58,787 nt of DNA from positions 1 through 58,787 of the forward strand of contig JAGANX010000059.1 of NCBI GenBank assembly GCA_017623975.1, given 5' to 3'. Both the position numbers and the translations under genes were made by a program. Position 1 is the stretch's first letter, and each line of letters starts with the position of its first letter. The stretch comes from Clostridia bacterium (GTDB lineage: Bacteria > Bacillota > Clostridia > Oscillospirales > CAG-272). The notes below the pieces were generated by a model. It was not told where the DNA came from and searched no databases. It saw only the letters and a program-made list of their open reading frames with translations. This document shows positions 34,727 to 42,927 of the stretch, in pieces.

Positions 34727-35653
34727 TTATTCTTTATCTTTCGTGCTTTCAGCAATGGTGTTAACTAATCCAACCACATTTTGTAAATCGCTTGGAATTA
34801 TCACCTTCGTTGCATTGCCGTCAGAAACCTTTTCAAAGGCTTCCAATTTTTTCAATGTTAAATACTCATTTCCGGGATTTGCCTCGTTAATAAGCTTAAT
34901 TGATTCTGCCTGCGCTTGATTTATCTTCAAAATAGCCTCAGCCTCACCCTCAGCCCTTCTGATTCTTGCTTCCTTTTCAGCCTCTGCTGCAAGAATTGCA
35001 GCCTGCTTCTCAGCCTCTGCTGCGAGAATTTGGCTTTCTTTTTTACCCTGAGCAACCAAAATATTGCTTGATTTTTCACCCTCTGCACGTAAAATCGCCT
35101 CACGCCTTTGGCGCTCCGCTTTCATCTGTTTTTCCATGGCATCTTGAATCTCAGCCGGGGGCTTAATATTCTTTAACTCTACTCTGTTTATCTTGATACC
35201 CCAAGGATCAGTTGCTTCATCAAGTATAGAACGAATCTTGGCGTTAATTGTATCTCTTGACGTAAGAGTATGGTCAAGTTCAAGTTCGCCGATTATATTA
35301 CGCAAGGTGGTTGCGGTTAAATTTTCAATTGCCGCTATTGGATTTTCAACACCGTACGCAAACAGCTTGGAGTCGGTTATTTGAAAGAAAACAACCGTGT
35401 CTATCTGCATAGTTACGTTATCCTTTGTAATTACGGGTTGCGGCGGGAAATCCGCTACCTGCTCTTTTAAGGAAACCTGCTTCGCTACCCTGTCAATAAT
35501 AGGAATAAGAAAATGCAAGCCCGTGTCCCAAGTACACTGATATGCGCCGAGACGCTCAATTACATATGCCTTTGATTGAGGCACAATTCTTATACTGGCA
35601 ATAATTATTACTACGAACAATATTACCACTGCTACCGGAATAATCCACCACAT
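34727..35653 (-). CDS. SPFH/stomatin-like membrane scaffold protein
   Basis: 308 residues. One N-terminal helix (about 4-24), then the Band 7/SPFH domain (SKAYVIERLGAYQCTWDTGLHFLIP) and a long Ala/Glu-rich coiled coil around residues 170-245 (ILAAEAEKQAAILAAEAEK). It resembles QmcA and slipins, which scaffold membrane microdomains and interact with FtsH-type proteases. Encoded three bases after an NfeD-like gene, the standard partner of this family. Confidence 0.92.
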   Translation of the reverse strand: MWWIIPVAVVILFVVIIIASIRIVPQSKAYVIERLGAYQCTWDTGLHFLIPIIDRVAKQVSLKEQVADFPPQPVITKDNVTMQIDTVVFFQITDSKLFAYGVENPIAAIENLTATTLRNIIGELELDHTLTSRDTINAKIRSILDEATDPWGIKINRVELKNIKPPAEIQDAMEKQMKAERQRREAILRAEGEKSSNILVAQGKKESQILAAEAEKQAAILAAEAEKEARIRRAEGEAEAILKINQAQAESIKLINEANPGNEYLTLKKLEAFEKVSDGNATKVIIPSDLQNVVGLVNTIAESTKDKE

Positions 35654-35656
35654 AAT

Positions 35657-36097
35657 TTATTCTCCCTTCTTCTCAACCATTGCCTTATTACCGTCAATTT
35701 CTTTGAAAATGACTATCGTTTCGGCAGGTATTTGTGTTCCATCCACAGAGCGAGCACTCCAAACCAAACCGTTTATTTTAACTGCGCCCTCTCCTCTTAT
35801 GTTGTTTATATCTTCTACCACAATTGCTTCTTTACCTATAACAAGCTCCAAATTCGTTGCCTGTTTTTCATCTCGATTAGCAAGAATTTTTTTAACAAGA
35901 GGTCTCGTCAAAGCCAGAAGCACAAGTGATAAAATGCCAAAAATTAACATTTGCCAGCCAATACCCAATCCGCTGAAAATCAACCTTAGTACAGAAACAA
36001 TCAACGCACTAAGGGCAAGCCAAACGGATACCAGCTGCGTTGTTGATATTTCAACCACCAGCAACCCAATTGCCAAAGCAATCCAAAACCATTCCAT
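35657..36097 (-). CDS. NfeD-like membrane protein
   Basis: 146 residues. Three hydrophobic segments at the N-terminus and a C-terminal OB-fold domain (IGKEAIVVEDINNIRGEGAV...GLVWSARS...IPAETIVIF). This short form lacks the protease domain of long NfeD. AAAGGAG precedes ATG 36097. Paired with a stomatin-like protein, as is common across bacteria, where the two act together in membrane organisation. Confidence 0.9.
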   Translation of the reverse strand: MEWFWIALAIGLLVVEISTTQLVSVWLALSALIVSVLRLIFSGLGIGWQMLIFGILSLVLLALTRPLVKKILANRDEKQATNLELVIGKEAIVVEDINNIRGEGAVKINGLVWSARSVDGTQIPAETIVIFKEIDGNKAMVEKKGE

Positions 36098-36119
36098 ACA
36101 ATTCTCCTTTCTTTACTAT

Positions 36120-36149
36120 ATTATACATCCATCACCGCCCTGCTGTCAA
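36120..36149 (-). promoter_or_regulatory. Promoter of the NfeD-SPFH operon
   Basis: TTGACA (36149-36144), 18-base spacer, TATAAT (36125-36120). It overlaps the last codons of the glycosyltransferase gene at 36154 only at its outer edge. Confidence 0.8.
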
Positions 36150-36153
36150 TATA

Positions 36154-37185
36154 TTATCCGTTGTTTTTATTAGATGTGGGGTGTAAATATATTTCTACAT
36201 TCTCTTCCAAAACGCTGTCAAGAAAATATTTTTCCGTCTCATACCTTTCCTCACGGACTATTGTATTCTTCACACAGCGCAAATATCCATCCATATCGTT
36301 TAACGGATATAGACTCTTTTCAGGCAAAAGGTCATTTTGCCCCTTTATATCGCTTGCTACGATTGGCTTACCTAAATACATAGCCTCCATTATATTAAAG
36401 GGTAACCCCTCAATTTTTGAAGCGGATACATATATATCGCACCCTGCTATATATTCATAAACTTGTTTTGTAAAGCCTGTTATAAAAACTCTTTTTTCAA
36501 GCCCGTGCTTTGATATATATTTTTCTATTTCTTCACGTCCATCACCGTCACCAACAAGAGTCAATGTGTAATTATCAAGGCTTTCCATCGCCTTGACCAA
36601 GAAAATTTGATTTTTTCTGTCACTTATTTCGCCAACATAAACCAAATTTATTTTATCCCTTGACATTTTTATAGGAGTTATATCTTTATCCTTAAACCTT
36701 ACGCCCATACCATCTGTCAAATAGACCTTGCCCTTGCACAGCTTATTTTTTTCAGCAATTTCAAGGTCCTCTTTATTCATCACCACAATATCATCCGTTT
36801 GCTTCCTCAAAAGCTTTTCGCAAAGCAGATAAAGCATATTGTGTATTCTACCGCTTGCTTTTCCAAAAAGATATCCGTGAACGGTATTTATAACATAAGG
36901 CTTCCTCTTAACTCCCCGCAAAGCCATCCTTACCCAAAAGGCGGCTAAGGAGGTGTGCAAATAAATCACGTCAAAATTTTCCTCTTTAAGTATTCTTCTT
37001 ATTTTATATGAAAGCTTAAAGTTAGAAAACGACAGGGACTTTTTTACAAAAGGGATATTAAAATCTGCCCCTTCTCCCCTTGCCATTACATAGACGGAAT
37101 GGCCCTTTTCCTTAAAAGCCTCAATATACGGAAGGTGAAAATTGTTAATATGCACCATATTTGATGCTGCTACAAGTATCTTCAT
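36154..37185 (-). CDS. Glycosyltransferase, GT4 (GT-B fold)
   Basis: 343 residues, cytoplasmic or membrane-associated, predicted retaining transferase for surface polysaccharide. N-terminal half begins KILVAASNMVHINNFHLPYI. The C-terminal half has LVYVGEISDRKNQ, TLVGDGDGREEIEKYI and the nucleotide-sugar motif EGLPFNIMEAMYLGKPIVAS with its ExxxxxxE. Overlaps the sugar transferase gene upstream by 4 bases (ATGA). The acceptor would be the lipid-linked sugar made by that enzyme. Sugar identity cannot be inferred. Confidence 0.9.
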   Translation of the reverse strand: MKILVAASNMVHINNFHLPYIEAFKEKGHSVYVMARGEGADFNIPFVKKSLSFSNFKLSYKIRRILKEENFDVIYLHTSLAAFWVRMALRGVKRKPYVINTVHGYLFGKASGRIHNMLYLLCEKLLRKQTDDIVVMNKEDLEIAEKNKLCKGKVYLTDGMGVRFKDKDITPIKMSRDKINLVYVGEISDRKNQIFLVKAMESLDNYTLTLVGDGDGREEIEKYISKHGLEKRVFITGFTKQVYEYIAGCDIYVSASKIEGLPFNIMEAMYLGKPIVASDIKGQNDLLPEKSLYPLNDMDGYLRCVKNTIVREERYETEKYFLDSVLEENVEIYLHPTSNKNNG

Positions 37186-38552
37186 TTTACGTACTTTTCA
37201 TTCCTGTTAAACATTTTGAAGGGTGTTAGAATAAGTATTTTTATATCGTTAAACAGTGACCAGTTTTCGATATACTTAATATCCATTTCTATTCTGCCCT
37301 CAATTGAAGTGTCCCCTCTAAACCCGTAAATCTGTGCAAGACCTGTAATACCCGGCTTTACTTGATGCTTTACCTTGTATAGAGGAACTGTTTTTGAATA
37401 TTGCTCTACAAATGTAGGAAGCTCAGGGCGGGGTCCTATAATTGACATGCTACCGAACAAAACATTGAAAAACTGCGGAAGCTCATCAATTCCCGTCTTA
37501 CGCAAAAACGTGCCAAACCTTGTTTTACGCTTATCCTCAGGGGTAGTCCAGCCTGTTTGCTCCTCGCTATTTACCCTCATAGAACGAAACTTATACATTG
37601 TAAAGGGCTTATTGTTTTTGCCCACCCTTTCTTGCTTAAAAATAATTGGTCCCGGGGAAGAAAGTCTAACCCCTATTACCGCAATAAGCATTAAAGGAGA
37701 GGTTAGAATAATTGCAATCAACGAAATTACAATGTCCATAGCCCTTTTCATAGCTGCATTGGCAATATTATCAAGAGGGATATCTCTCGTATTGATAACA
37801 GGCATTGTACCCACCATGTCAACCTGGCACTTGGACTTAAAATATCTGTAAATCGGCGGAACGATAGAAGCACGCACGCCCTGCTTATCACATACATCGA
37901 TAAATTCCTGTATTTTAGGCTCCTCACGGATAGTCACCGCTATTACAACCTCATCGGGATTCAAGCGTTTAAGCACATCTTCAAGATCCTTGTACGCACC
38001 GTGCCATTCAAGCTCGCTTGACTGTTTATCACTGACACAGCCTATTATTTCATAGCCATAATGCGGATTGTCAATAAGCTGCTTTTTATATTCAATAGCA
38101 CCTCTCCCATTGCCAACCAACAAAATTGTGCGCTTGTGCTTTTGTATGCGCCTTGTGTTGTGCAAAATTTTAGTGCTAATAATTTTCTTGGCAACCAAAA
38201 CGCAGTAAGATAAAGCTGCACTTGAAAACAAAAGTATATAATACTCTCGCCTTGTGGGTGCAAAAATTGCAATAATCACAACTATTACGCACAAAATAAA
38301 GAATTGCACGCCCGTTAATTTTATTATTGACTTGTGCAGCCTTTCAAACACCTTAAAGGAGTACATATCACATACAAAATAAATAACTACCGAAGCAACA
38401 CCGCATATAGTGGCAACTGCCATTATGGTTTTGTTAAAGAAATTATTCTCATAACCCAAAATAAGCATTGACAAATAAATAGACCCGATATTTATAATCA
38501 AATCAAAAAACGCACTGCATAGCGCTGCTGTTTTATTCGCATTTTGCCTCAT
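37182..38552 (-). CDS. Undecaprenyl-phosphate sugar phosphotransferase (polyisoprenyl-phosphate hexose-1-P type)
   Basis: 456 residues. Four to five N-terminal helices and a nucleotide-binding-like loop domain (TILLVGNGRGAIEYKKQL) precede the catalytic bacterial sugar-transferase domain after about residue 265: KRAMDIVISLIAIILTSP, SSPGPIIFKQERVG, YKFRSMRVN and ELPQFFNVLFGSMSIIGPRPELP. This enzyme loads the first sugar phosphate on undecaprenyl phosphate. GGGAAAGGG precedes ATG 38552. It follows a terminator hairpin, so expression with tagGH may depend on readthrough. Confidence 0.93.
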   Translation of the reverse strand: MRQNANKTAALCSAFFDLIINIGSIYLSMLILGYENNFFNKTIMAVATICGVASVVIYFVCDMYSFKVFERLHKSIIKLTGVQFFILCVIVVIIAIFAPTRREYYILLFSSAALSYCVLVAKKIISTKILHNTRRIQKHKRTILLVGNGRGAIEYKKQLIDNPHYGYEIIGCVSDKQSSELEWHGAYKDLEDVLKRLNPDEVVIAVTIREEPKIQEFIDVCDKQGVRASIVPPIYRYFKSKCQVDMVGTMPVINTRDIPLDNIANAAMKRAMDIVISLIAIILTSPLMLIAVIGVRLSSPGPIIFKQERVGKNNKPFTMYKFRSMRVNSEEQTGWTTPEDKRKTRFGTFLRKTGIDELPQFFNVLFGSMSIIGPRPELPTFVEQYSKTVPLYKVKHQVKPGITGLAQIYGFRGDTSIEGRIEMDIKYIENWSLFNDIKILILTPFKMFNRNEKYVK

Positions 38553-38587
38553 ATTTTCCCTTTCCCACTTATACTTCTATATTTCCT

Positions 38588-38624
38588 AAAAACAGCCTGA
38601 CGGGAATAAACTCGTCAGGCTGAC
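38588..38624 (-). terminator. Terminator after tagH-like gene
   Basis: Perfect 10-bp CAGCCTGACG/CGTCAGGCTG (38593-38602 with 38613-38622), 10-base loop, TTTTT on the minus strand. Confidence 0.85.
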
Positions 38625-38651
38625 ATGCTTATTTGTTTTCTGCCGAGGTCT

Positions 38652-38671
38652 CGTTCTTATCCGTTCTTATC
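38652..38671. repeat. Exact 10-bp tandem duplication at the end of the tagH-like gene
   Basis: CGTTCTTATC occurs twice in direct tandem (38652-38661 and 38662-38671). Removing one copy extends the reading frame to a natural TAA at 38631-38629. Confidence 0.9.
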
Positions 38672-39454
38672 TTTATCAACTATACTTGCACAGTATGCCT
38701 CATACTGCTTGCAAATATCATTAACCTCACCGTAGCCCATAACATGAGAATTCTCAATCCATAAAGCCTTTTGACAAAGGTTTCTGATTTGGTCCATATT
38801 ATGCGATACGATAACGAAAGAAACGCCTTTTTTACGAAGCTCGTCAATTTTTGCTGCGCACTTACGCCTGAAATTTTCATCACCAACAGACAGAATTTCA
38901 TCAACCAAAAGTATCTGAGGTTCAACATCAATAGCTATTGCGAAGCCAAGACGGGCAACCATACCCGAGGAATAGTTTTTCAAAGGAACATTCATATAAT
39001 CTTGAAGCTCAGAGAACTCAACTATTTCTTGATACTTACGTTCAAGCTCTCTCTTTGAATAACCAAGGATAGCGCCATTTAGATAAACATTTTCCTTACC
39101 CGATGCCTCATAGTCAAAGCCCGCACCCAAGTTGAGCAAGGGGGCAATAACACCGTGGGTTCTGACTGAGCCCTCCGTTGGTTGAAGAATATCGGATATG
39201 ATTTTTAAAAGCGTACTTTTACCTGCGCCGTTGTGACCGATAAGACCGATTGATTCACCCTTTTTAAGCTCAAAGCTAATATTTTCAAGAATTCTTTCTT
39301 TCTTTTTTTCAAGCTTGCCCTTAATAAGTCTTACAAAAAACTCTTTAAGATTATCAACCTTTTCGTCACGGCGGTAGAAATCCATACTAACGTTTTCCAC
39401 CTCGATAACGTTTTCGCTGTTTTTCATTACATGCTTTTTATGACTCTTAAACAT
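38657..39454 (-). CDS. ABC exporter ATPase for surface polymer (TagH/Wzt type)
   Basis: 265 residues. Walker A GHNGAGKST, the NYSSGMVARLGFAIA signature and LLVDEILSVGDENF belong to the polysaccharide/teichoic-acid exporter ATPases. The C-terminal carbohydrate-binding domain of long Wzt is absent. A 10-bp tandem duplication in the last codons changes the frame and ends the protein at VDKDKNG. Without it the protein would end VDKDKNETSAENK. The catalytic domain is untouched. Start ATG 39454 follows a somewhat distant GAGGA, and a downstream ATG (39427) is possible. Confidence 0.92.
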   Translation of the reverse strand: MFKSHKKHVMKNSENVIEVENVSMDFYRRDEKVDNLKEFFVRLIKGKLEKKKERILENISFELKKGESIGLIGHNGAGKSTLLKIISDILQPTEGSVRTHGVIAPLLNLGAGFDYEASGKENVYLNGAILGYSKRELERKYQEIVEFSELQDYMNVPLKNYSSGMVARLGFAIAIDVEPQILLVDEILSVGDENFRRKCAAKIDELRKKGVSFVIVSHNMDQIRNLCQKALWIENSHVMGYGEVNDICKQYEAYCASIVDKDKNG

Positions 39455-39475
39455 TTTTAAAAACTGTCCTCATCA

Positions 39476-40516
39476 TTAAATGTTATAGATAAATTTGCGT
39501 TTTGTACACATGAACACAATAGCACCGATTAACGTAGAGATAATACCGATTGAGTATAGCATTGCTACTGTGCCAAAGCCCGGCAGTGTAGCCGCTTCGA
39601 TAAATTCCGGTGGTGCTATGCCGCCCTGTGCTACAATATTTTCAATTGCGCCTGCGTGAGCTGAACATCTGTAAACAACGTTTCTGAAATAATCAACAAA
39701 GTGGGTCATTGGATTGCACTTAACTACGATGTACATAAACTTATTTAAGAAGCCCTGCTTACCCTCAAACATAGTAACGCTATAAAAGATAGGTGTTAAA
39801 TACATCCAAAGAGTTAAGAATACGTTGTAGAAGTGCATAATGTCTCTGAAAAATGTATATAGCGCGGAAAGAACCAAGGACAAGCCATAGCAGAACAAGA
39901 ACAACGCCGGCAAAACAACAAGCGCCAAAAGAATGTTCCAGCTGAATACAGCATTACCCTGAATCCACACCACAAGCATAACACCGAGAAGCGCAATAAA
40001 GGAAAACGCAAAGTTTACCATAGCGCTTAGCGTATTAGCAAGGGGGAATACATTATACGACATTTTATTCTTCGTCAGCAAGCCACGGTTATAAACAAGA
40101 GACGGAAGTGCTTGATAGGTAGCCGTCCTCATCATACCGAACACAATGTTACCGCACAAAAGGTACAGTGTATATGTGTTACCGTCAACCCATGTGCCGC
40201 CGCCCCTGCCAAACATATTACTAAATACAAGGTACATAACGAGCATGTTTAAAAGTGGGTTGAGTATGGTCCAGAAAATACCAATAACAGAGTTCCTGTA
40301 CTGAACCTTTACACTTTTAATAACAAGCTGCTTAACAATATTAAAATTCTTGACCAATTCCTTTTTTTGGAAGAAAAGCCATTCCTTAAATTCTTCTCTG
40401 CTTTCTCTTTTTTCCTGGGCTTTCTTTTCCTCTTTCTTTTCCTTTGGAGTCATTTCATCAGAAGCTAACTCAGTAGCCCCTTCTGTTACCTGCCCATTCT
40501 TTTCAAAATCACTCAT
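39476..40516 (-). CDS. ABC exporter permease for surface polymer (TagG/Wzm type)
   Basis: 346 residues. A charged Lys/Glu-rich cytoplasmic N-terminus of about 55 residues is followed by six hydrophobic segments of the ABC-2 type: SVIGIFWTILNPLLNMLVMYLVF and NVFLTLWMYLTPIFYSVTMF are typical blocks. With the ATPase 21 bases downstream it exports an undecaprenyl-linked polymer across the membrane. AAAAGGAAG precedes ATG 40516. Its mRNA has a ~190-base leader from the promoter at 40709-40737. Confidence 0.92.
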   Translation of the reverse strand: MSDFEKNGQVTEGATELASDEMTPKEKKEEKKAQEKRESREEFKEWLFFQKKELVKNFNIVKQLVIKSVKVQYRNSVIGIFWTILNPLLNMLVMYLVFSNMFGRGGGTWVDGNTYTLYLLCGNIVFGMMRTATYQALPSLVYNRGLLTKNKMSYNVFPLANTLSAMVNFAFSFIALLGVMLVVWIQGNAVFSWNILLALVVLPALFLFCYGLSLVLSALYTFFRDIMHFYNVFLTLWMYLTPIFYSVTMFEGKQGFLNKFMYIVVKCNPMTHFVDYFRNVVYRCSAHAGAIENIVAQGGIAPPEFIEAATLPGFGTVAMLYSIGIISTLIGAIVFMCTKRKFIYNI

Positions 40517-40528
40517 AAAAACTTCCTT

Positions 40529-40569
40529 TTAAGAATACCTCTAATTAAGAATACCTTTAAGAATATCTA
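40529..40569. repeat. Short direct repeats at the ribosome site of the tagG-like gene
   Basis: AAGAATACCT-like decamer occurs three times (about 40530, 40546 and 40558), with small variations, directly upstream of the start codon. Confidence 0.6.
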
Positions 40570-40583
40570 AATTCCTTTTTTGA

Positions 40584-40611
40584 CATAATTACAAAGCTTT
40601 TTGCAATTATG
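40584..40611 (-). other. Leader hairpin in the tagG-like transcript
   Basis: 12-bp stem CATAATTGCAAA/TTTGTAATTATG with one G-U pair and a 4-base loop. No T-run follows, so it is not a terminator. It lies midway in the 190-base leader. Confidence 0.55.
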
Positions 40612-40708
40612 CTTTAACCAAACAGCCGACAAATATCAGCTTCAAATATCCAAAATAATGATTGAATTTTGTCACACAAGGCTGTTAATTTTATCAATCA
40701 ACTGCCTT

Positions 40709-40737
40709 ATTATATCACACATTATCTGTTTTGTCAA
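40709..40737 (-). promoter_or_regulatory. Consensus promoter of the tagG-tagH pair
   Basis: Perfect TTGACA (40737-40732), 17-base spacer, perfect TATAAT (40714-40709). The -35 overlaps the stop codon of the folT-folC gene. Confidence 0.85.
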
Positions 40738-42554
40738 GTCATAGGGTTATTTGTATCGGAAATGTATTTAACAGCAGCCTCAATCTCACTGTACATATAA
40801 AGAGAGCCTAAGCAGATAACAGCTGCTTTTTCTTTTTTAGCCTTTTCCACAGCAGCCCTCACCGCTTCGTTTACTGTATCAAATCCATTTGCGCAAATGC
40901 CCTGACGCAAGAACTCCTCGGCATATTCCCTGCTATCAAGAGCGCGAGGATTATTGGGCGTTACACACATTACCTCCTTGGCAATTTCTCCAATTTTACC
41001 GGCAATGTATTTATAGTCCTTATCTGCCATAACGCCTGTAACAATGATGACCCTGTTACCGTTAAAGTATTCCTTTACGCTTGCAACACAGGAATCAATA
41101 CCCTGCGGGTTGTGGGCACCGTCAAAAATAACTGTCGGGTCGCTTGACAGCCTTTCAAACCTTGCTATCCAAGTAGCGCTTTCCATACCTGAATAAACAC
41201 TGTCGTCATTTATTACCAAGCCCTGTTTTTTCAAAATATCAACAGCAGTCAGCACGTTTGTTGCGTTAAGCACCTGATATGTGCCAAGAAGGTTAATTTT
41301 GACATCACAAAAGCGATTAAAATCAAAAAAAGTGCCGTCAAGTGTCGTTGTTTTCACATCCAGCGTGCTTCTGTCAACCTCATAATAGGGTGCATTTTTC
41401 TCATCTGCCACGCTTTTTATAACGCTTCGCGCTGCCGCATGGTCACCGCACCATAAAACAGGAATCCCCTCTTTTATTATACCCGCTTTTTCATAGGCTA
41501 TTTTCTCAATCGTATCGCCCAAAATCGCCGTATGGTCAAAATCTATTCCTGTAATTACTGTCAAAACAGAGCTGCTTACTATGTTTGTTGAATCAAGCCT
41601 TCCACCCAAGCCGCATTCAAGCACAACGTAGTCACATTTATGCTTTTCAAAGTACTTTAACGCAATAGCTGTTACAAGCTCAAACTCAGTGGGCTTATCC
41701 TCCATACTGTCTGCTATCGGCTTTATCATTTCTGTAATTTCGCCAAGCTCTGTGTCGCTAATTGACACACCGTTTATCTGCATGCGTTCATTGAAGGCTT
41801 TAATATACGGTGATGTATAAAGCCCAACCTTATAGCCTGCCTTAATTAACACGCTTGACAGCATAGAGCAAAAGGAGCCCTTACCGTTTGTGCCTGCAAC
41901 ATGGATGAATTTTAAATTATTTTGCGGGTTTCCAAACCTTTGCGTTAGTTCTCGGGTTCTTTCAAGCCCCGGCTTGCAAAAGGTCCAATTTACAGAATGA
42001 ATATATTTAATCGCTTCTTCCTTTTTCATATTTTCTCCATAGCCAACAATCTTGGCAAAGCTTTTTCTTTTTAAAAGTGCGCAGATAAGACCTATCTCGA
42101 TTGGTGCAATTGCCATGTAAAGCGGTATTCTGAAAAGCACCGCCCACTGATAAAATTGAAAAAGTCCTATCGGTTTAATTATCATTGAGCCAACCACGTG
42201 TGCAAGTGCGCCTGACACTATAATTTGGACACTCCCCCGCCTTTTTATCAAAAATTTGGCAGTTAAGCCTGAAACAACACCCACCATTGTAGCACCTAAG
42301 GTAACCAATATATTTGGCGGATACACTTGGGAGGAAAGAAAGTAGCTTACTAAGTCCGAGGACAAGCCAACAATTCCCCCGGTAACAGGTCCCATTATTA
42401 TGCCGGCCATTATAATCGGTATATTTTCAAAGGTTATGCGCCAAAGACCAAAGCCGAAATTCAAAAAGGTCTTACAAAAAATACCGATGATAACACTTAA
42501 TGCAATCATCATTGCTGCTTGCGTTATATACCTAACGCCATCTTTTTTTCTCAT
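40734..42554 (-). CDS. folT-folC: Fusion of folate ECF S-component (FolT) and folylpolyglutamate synthase (FolC)
   Basis: 606 residues. Residues 1-170 are a six-helix ECF S-component of the folate type (YITQAAMMIALSVIIGIF, IPIIMAGIIMGPVTGGIVGL). From about 176 the chain is a Mur-ligase-type FolC with P-loop GTNGKGS at 221-227, SPYIKAFNERMQINGV, LECGLGGRLDSTN, and GAHNPQG. So uptake of folate and its polyglutamate trapping are joined. ATG 42554 has GGAGGAGGTG upstream, and the long frame to 42683 is excluded because it runs through the riboswitch. A GGAG five bases before ATG 42029 is a possible internal start for free FolC. No stop separates the two halves. Confidence 0.92.
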   Translation of the reverse strand: MRKKDGVRYITQAAMMIALSVIIGIFCKTFLNFGFGLWRITFENIPIIMAGIIMGPVTGGIVGLSSDLVSYFLSSQVYPPNILVTLGATMVGVVSGLTAKFLIKRRGSVQIIVSGALAHVVGSMIIKPIGLFQFYQWAVLFRIPLYMAIAPIEIGLICALLKRKSFAKIVGYGENMKKEEAIKYIHSVNWTFCKPGLERTRELTQRFGNPQNNLKFIHVAGTNGKGSFCSMLSSVLIKAGYKVGLYTSPYIKAFNERMQINGVSISDTELGEITEMIKPIADSMEDKPTEFELVTAIALKYFEKHKCDYVVLECGLGGRLDSTNIVSSSVLTVITGIDFDHTAILGDTIEKIAYEKAGIIKEGIPVLWCGDHAAARSVIKSVADEKNAPYYEVDRSTLDVKTTTLDGTFFDFNRFCDVKINLLGTYQVLNATNVLTAVDILKKQGLVINDDSVYSGMESATWIARFERLSSDPTVIFDGAHNPQGIDSCVASVKEYFNGNRVIIVTGVMADKDYKYIAGKIGEIAKEVMCVTPNNPRALDSREYAEEFLRQGICANGFDTVNEAVRAAVEKAKKEKAAVICLGSLYMYSEIEAAVKYISDTNNPMT

Positions 42555-42596
42555 AAAAAAACACCTCCTCCAAACGAAATACAGATTTTGCATCAT

Positions 42597-42710
42597 TTGC
42601 GGAGATGAGTCCAGCGGGATGCAACATATGCACCGCAACCAAAAGGTTTTCGTTAAAGAGGCAACTCCCCGTCCCCTAAACACTTAACGCGCATATGTTT
42701 ACTCTGTAAA
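42597..42710 (-). promoter_or_regulatory. Tetrahydrofolate (THF) riboswitch
   Basis: Minus strand shows the THF-I aptamer blocks in order: GCGCGTTAAGTG, GACGGGGAGTTGCCTCT, GGTGCATATGTTGCATCC and CGCTGGACTCATCTCC. CATATGC (42695-42689) pairs with GCATATG (42634-42628). The end of the element can pair with the GGAGGAGG ribosome site 30 bases downstream, which suggests translational shut-off by THF. It precedes folT-folC, a classic position. Confidence 0.92.
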
Positions 42711-42751
42711 ATCTATAAAGCAAAAGCAAGCTTTTTGTTTTTGCTAACACG

Positions 42752-42780
42752 ATAATAGCACATCTTATATTATTTTTCAA
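42752..42780 (-). promoter_or_regulatory. Promoter of the folT-folC gene
   Basis: TTGAAA (42780-42775), 17-base spacer, TATTAT (42757-42752). Confidence 0.7.
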
Positions 42781-42840
42781 TAGTTTACCCATATTTTGCC
42801 TGTTTTTTTGAAAATCTCCTATTTTTTCTTTAAGCAGGGC

Positions 42841-42869
42841 TTGACTTTTCTTCATTTTGGTATTATAAT
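42841..42869 (+). promoter_or_regulatory. Promoter of the ArsP_2-ABC-lipoprotein operon
   Basis: TTGACT (42841-42846), 17-base spacer, perfect TATAAT (42864-42869). Confidence 0.85.
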
Positions 42870-42880
42870 GGGCTTGTAAT

Positions 42881-42904
42881 TTGAGAATGTTTCTCAATTT
42901 GAGA
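42881..42904. promoter_or_regulatory. Palindromic operator at the start of the putative metal operon
   Basis: Perfect TTGAGAA-tgt-TTCTCAA palindrome (42881-42897) followed by a third half-site TTGAGAA (42899-42905). It lies just after the expected transcription start, where a bound repressor would block RNA polymerase. Size and symmetry are like Fur/Zur-family boxes, but the regulator is not known. Confidence 0.65.
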
Positions 42905-42927
42905 ACGAATTTGAAAAAGGAGATGTA

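Noticed and set aside
42555..42683. N-terminal extension of the FolT-FolC protein
   Set aside because: It is antisense-free but covers the THF aptamer and its ribosome-site control region.
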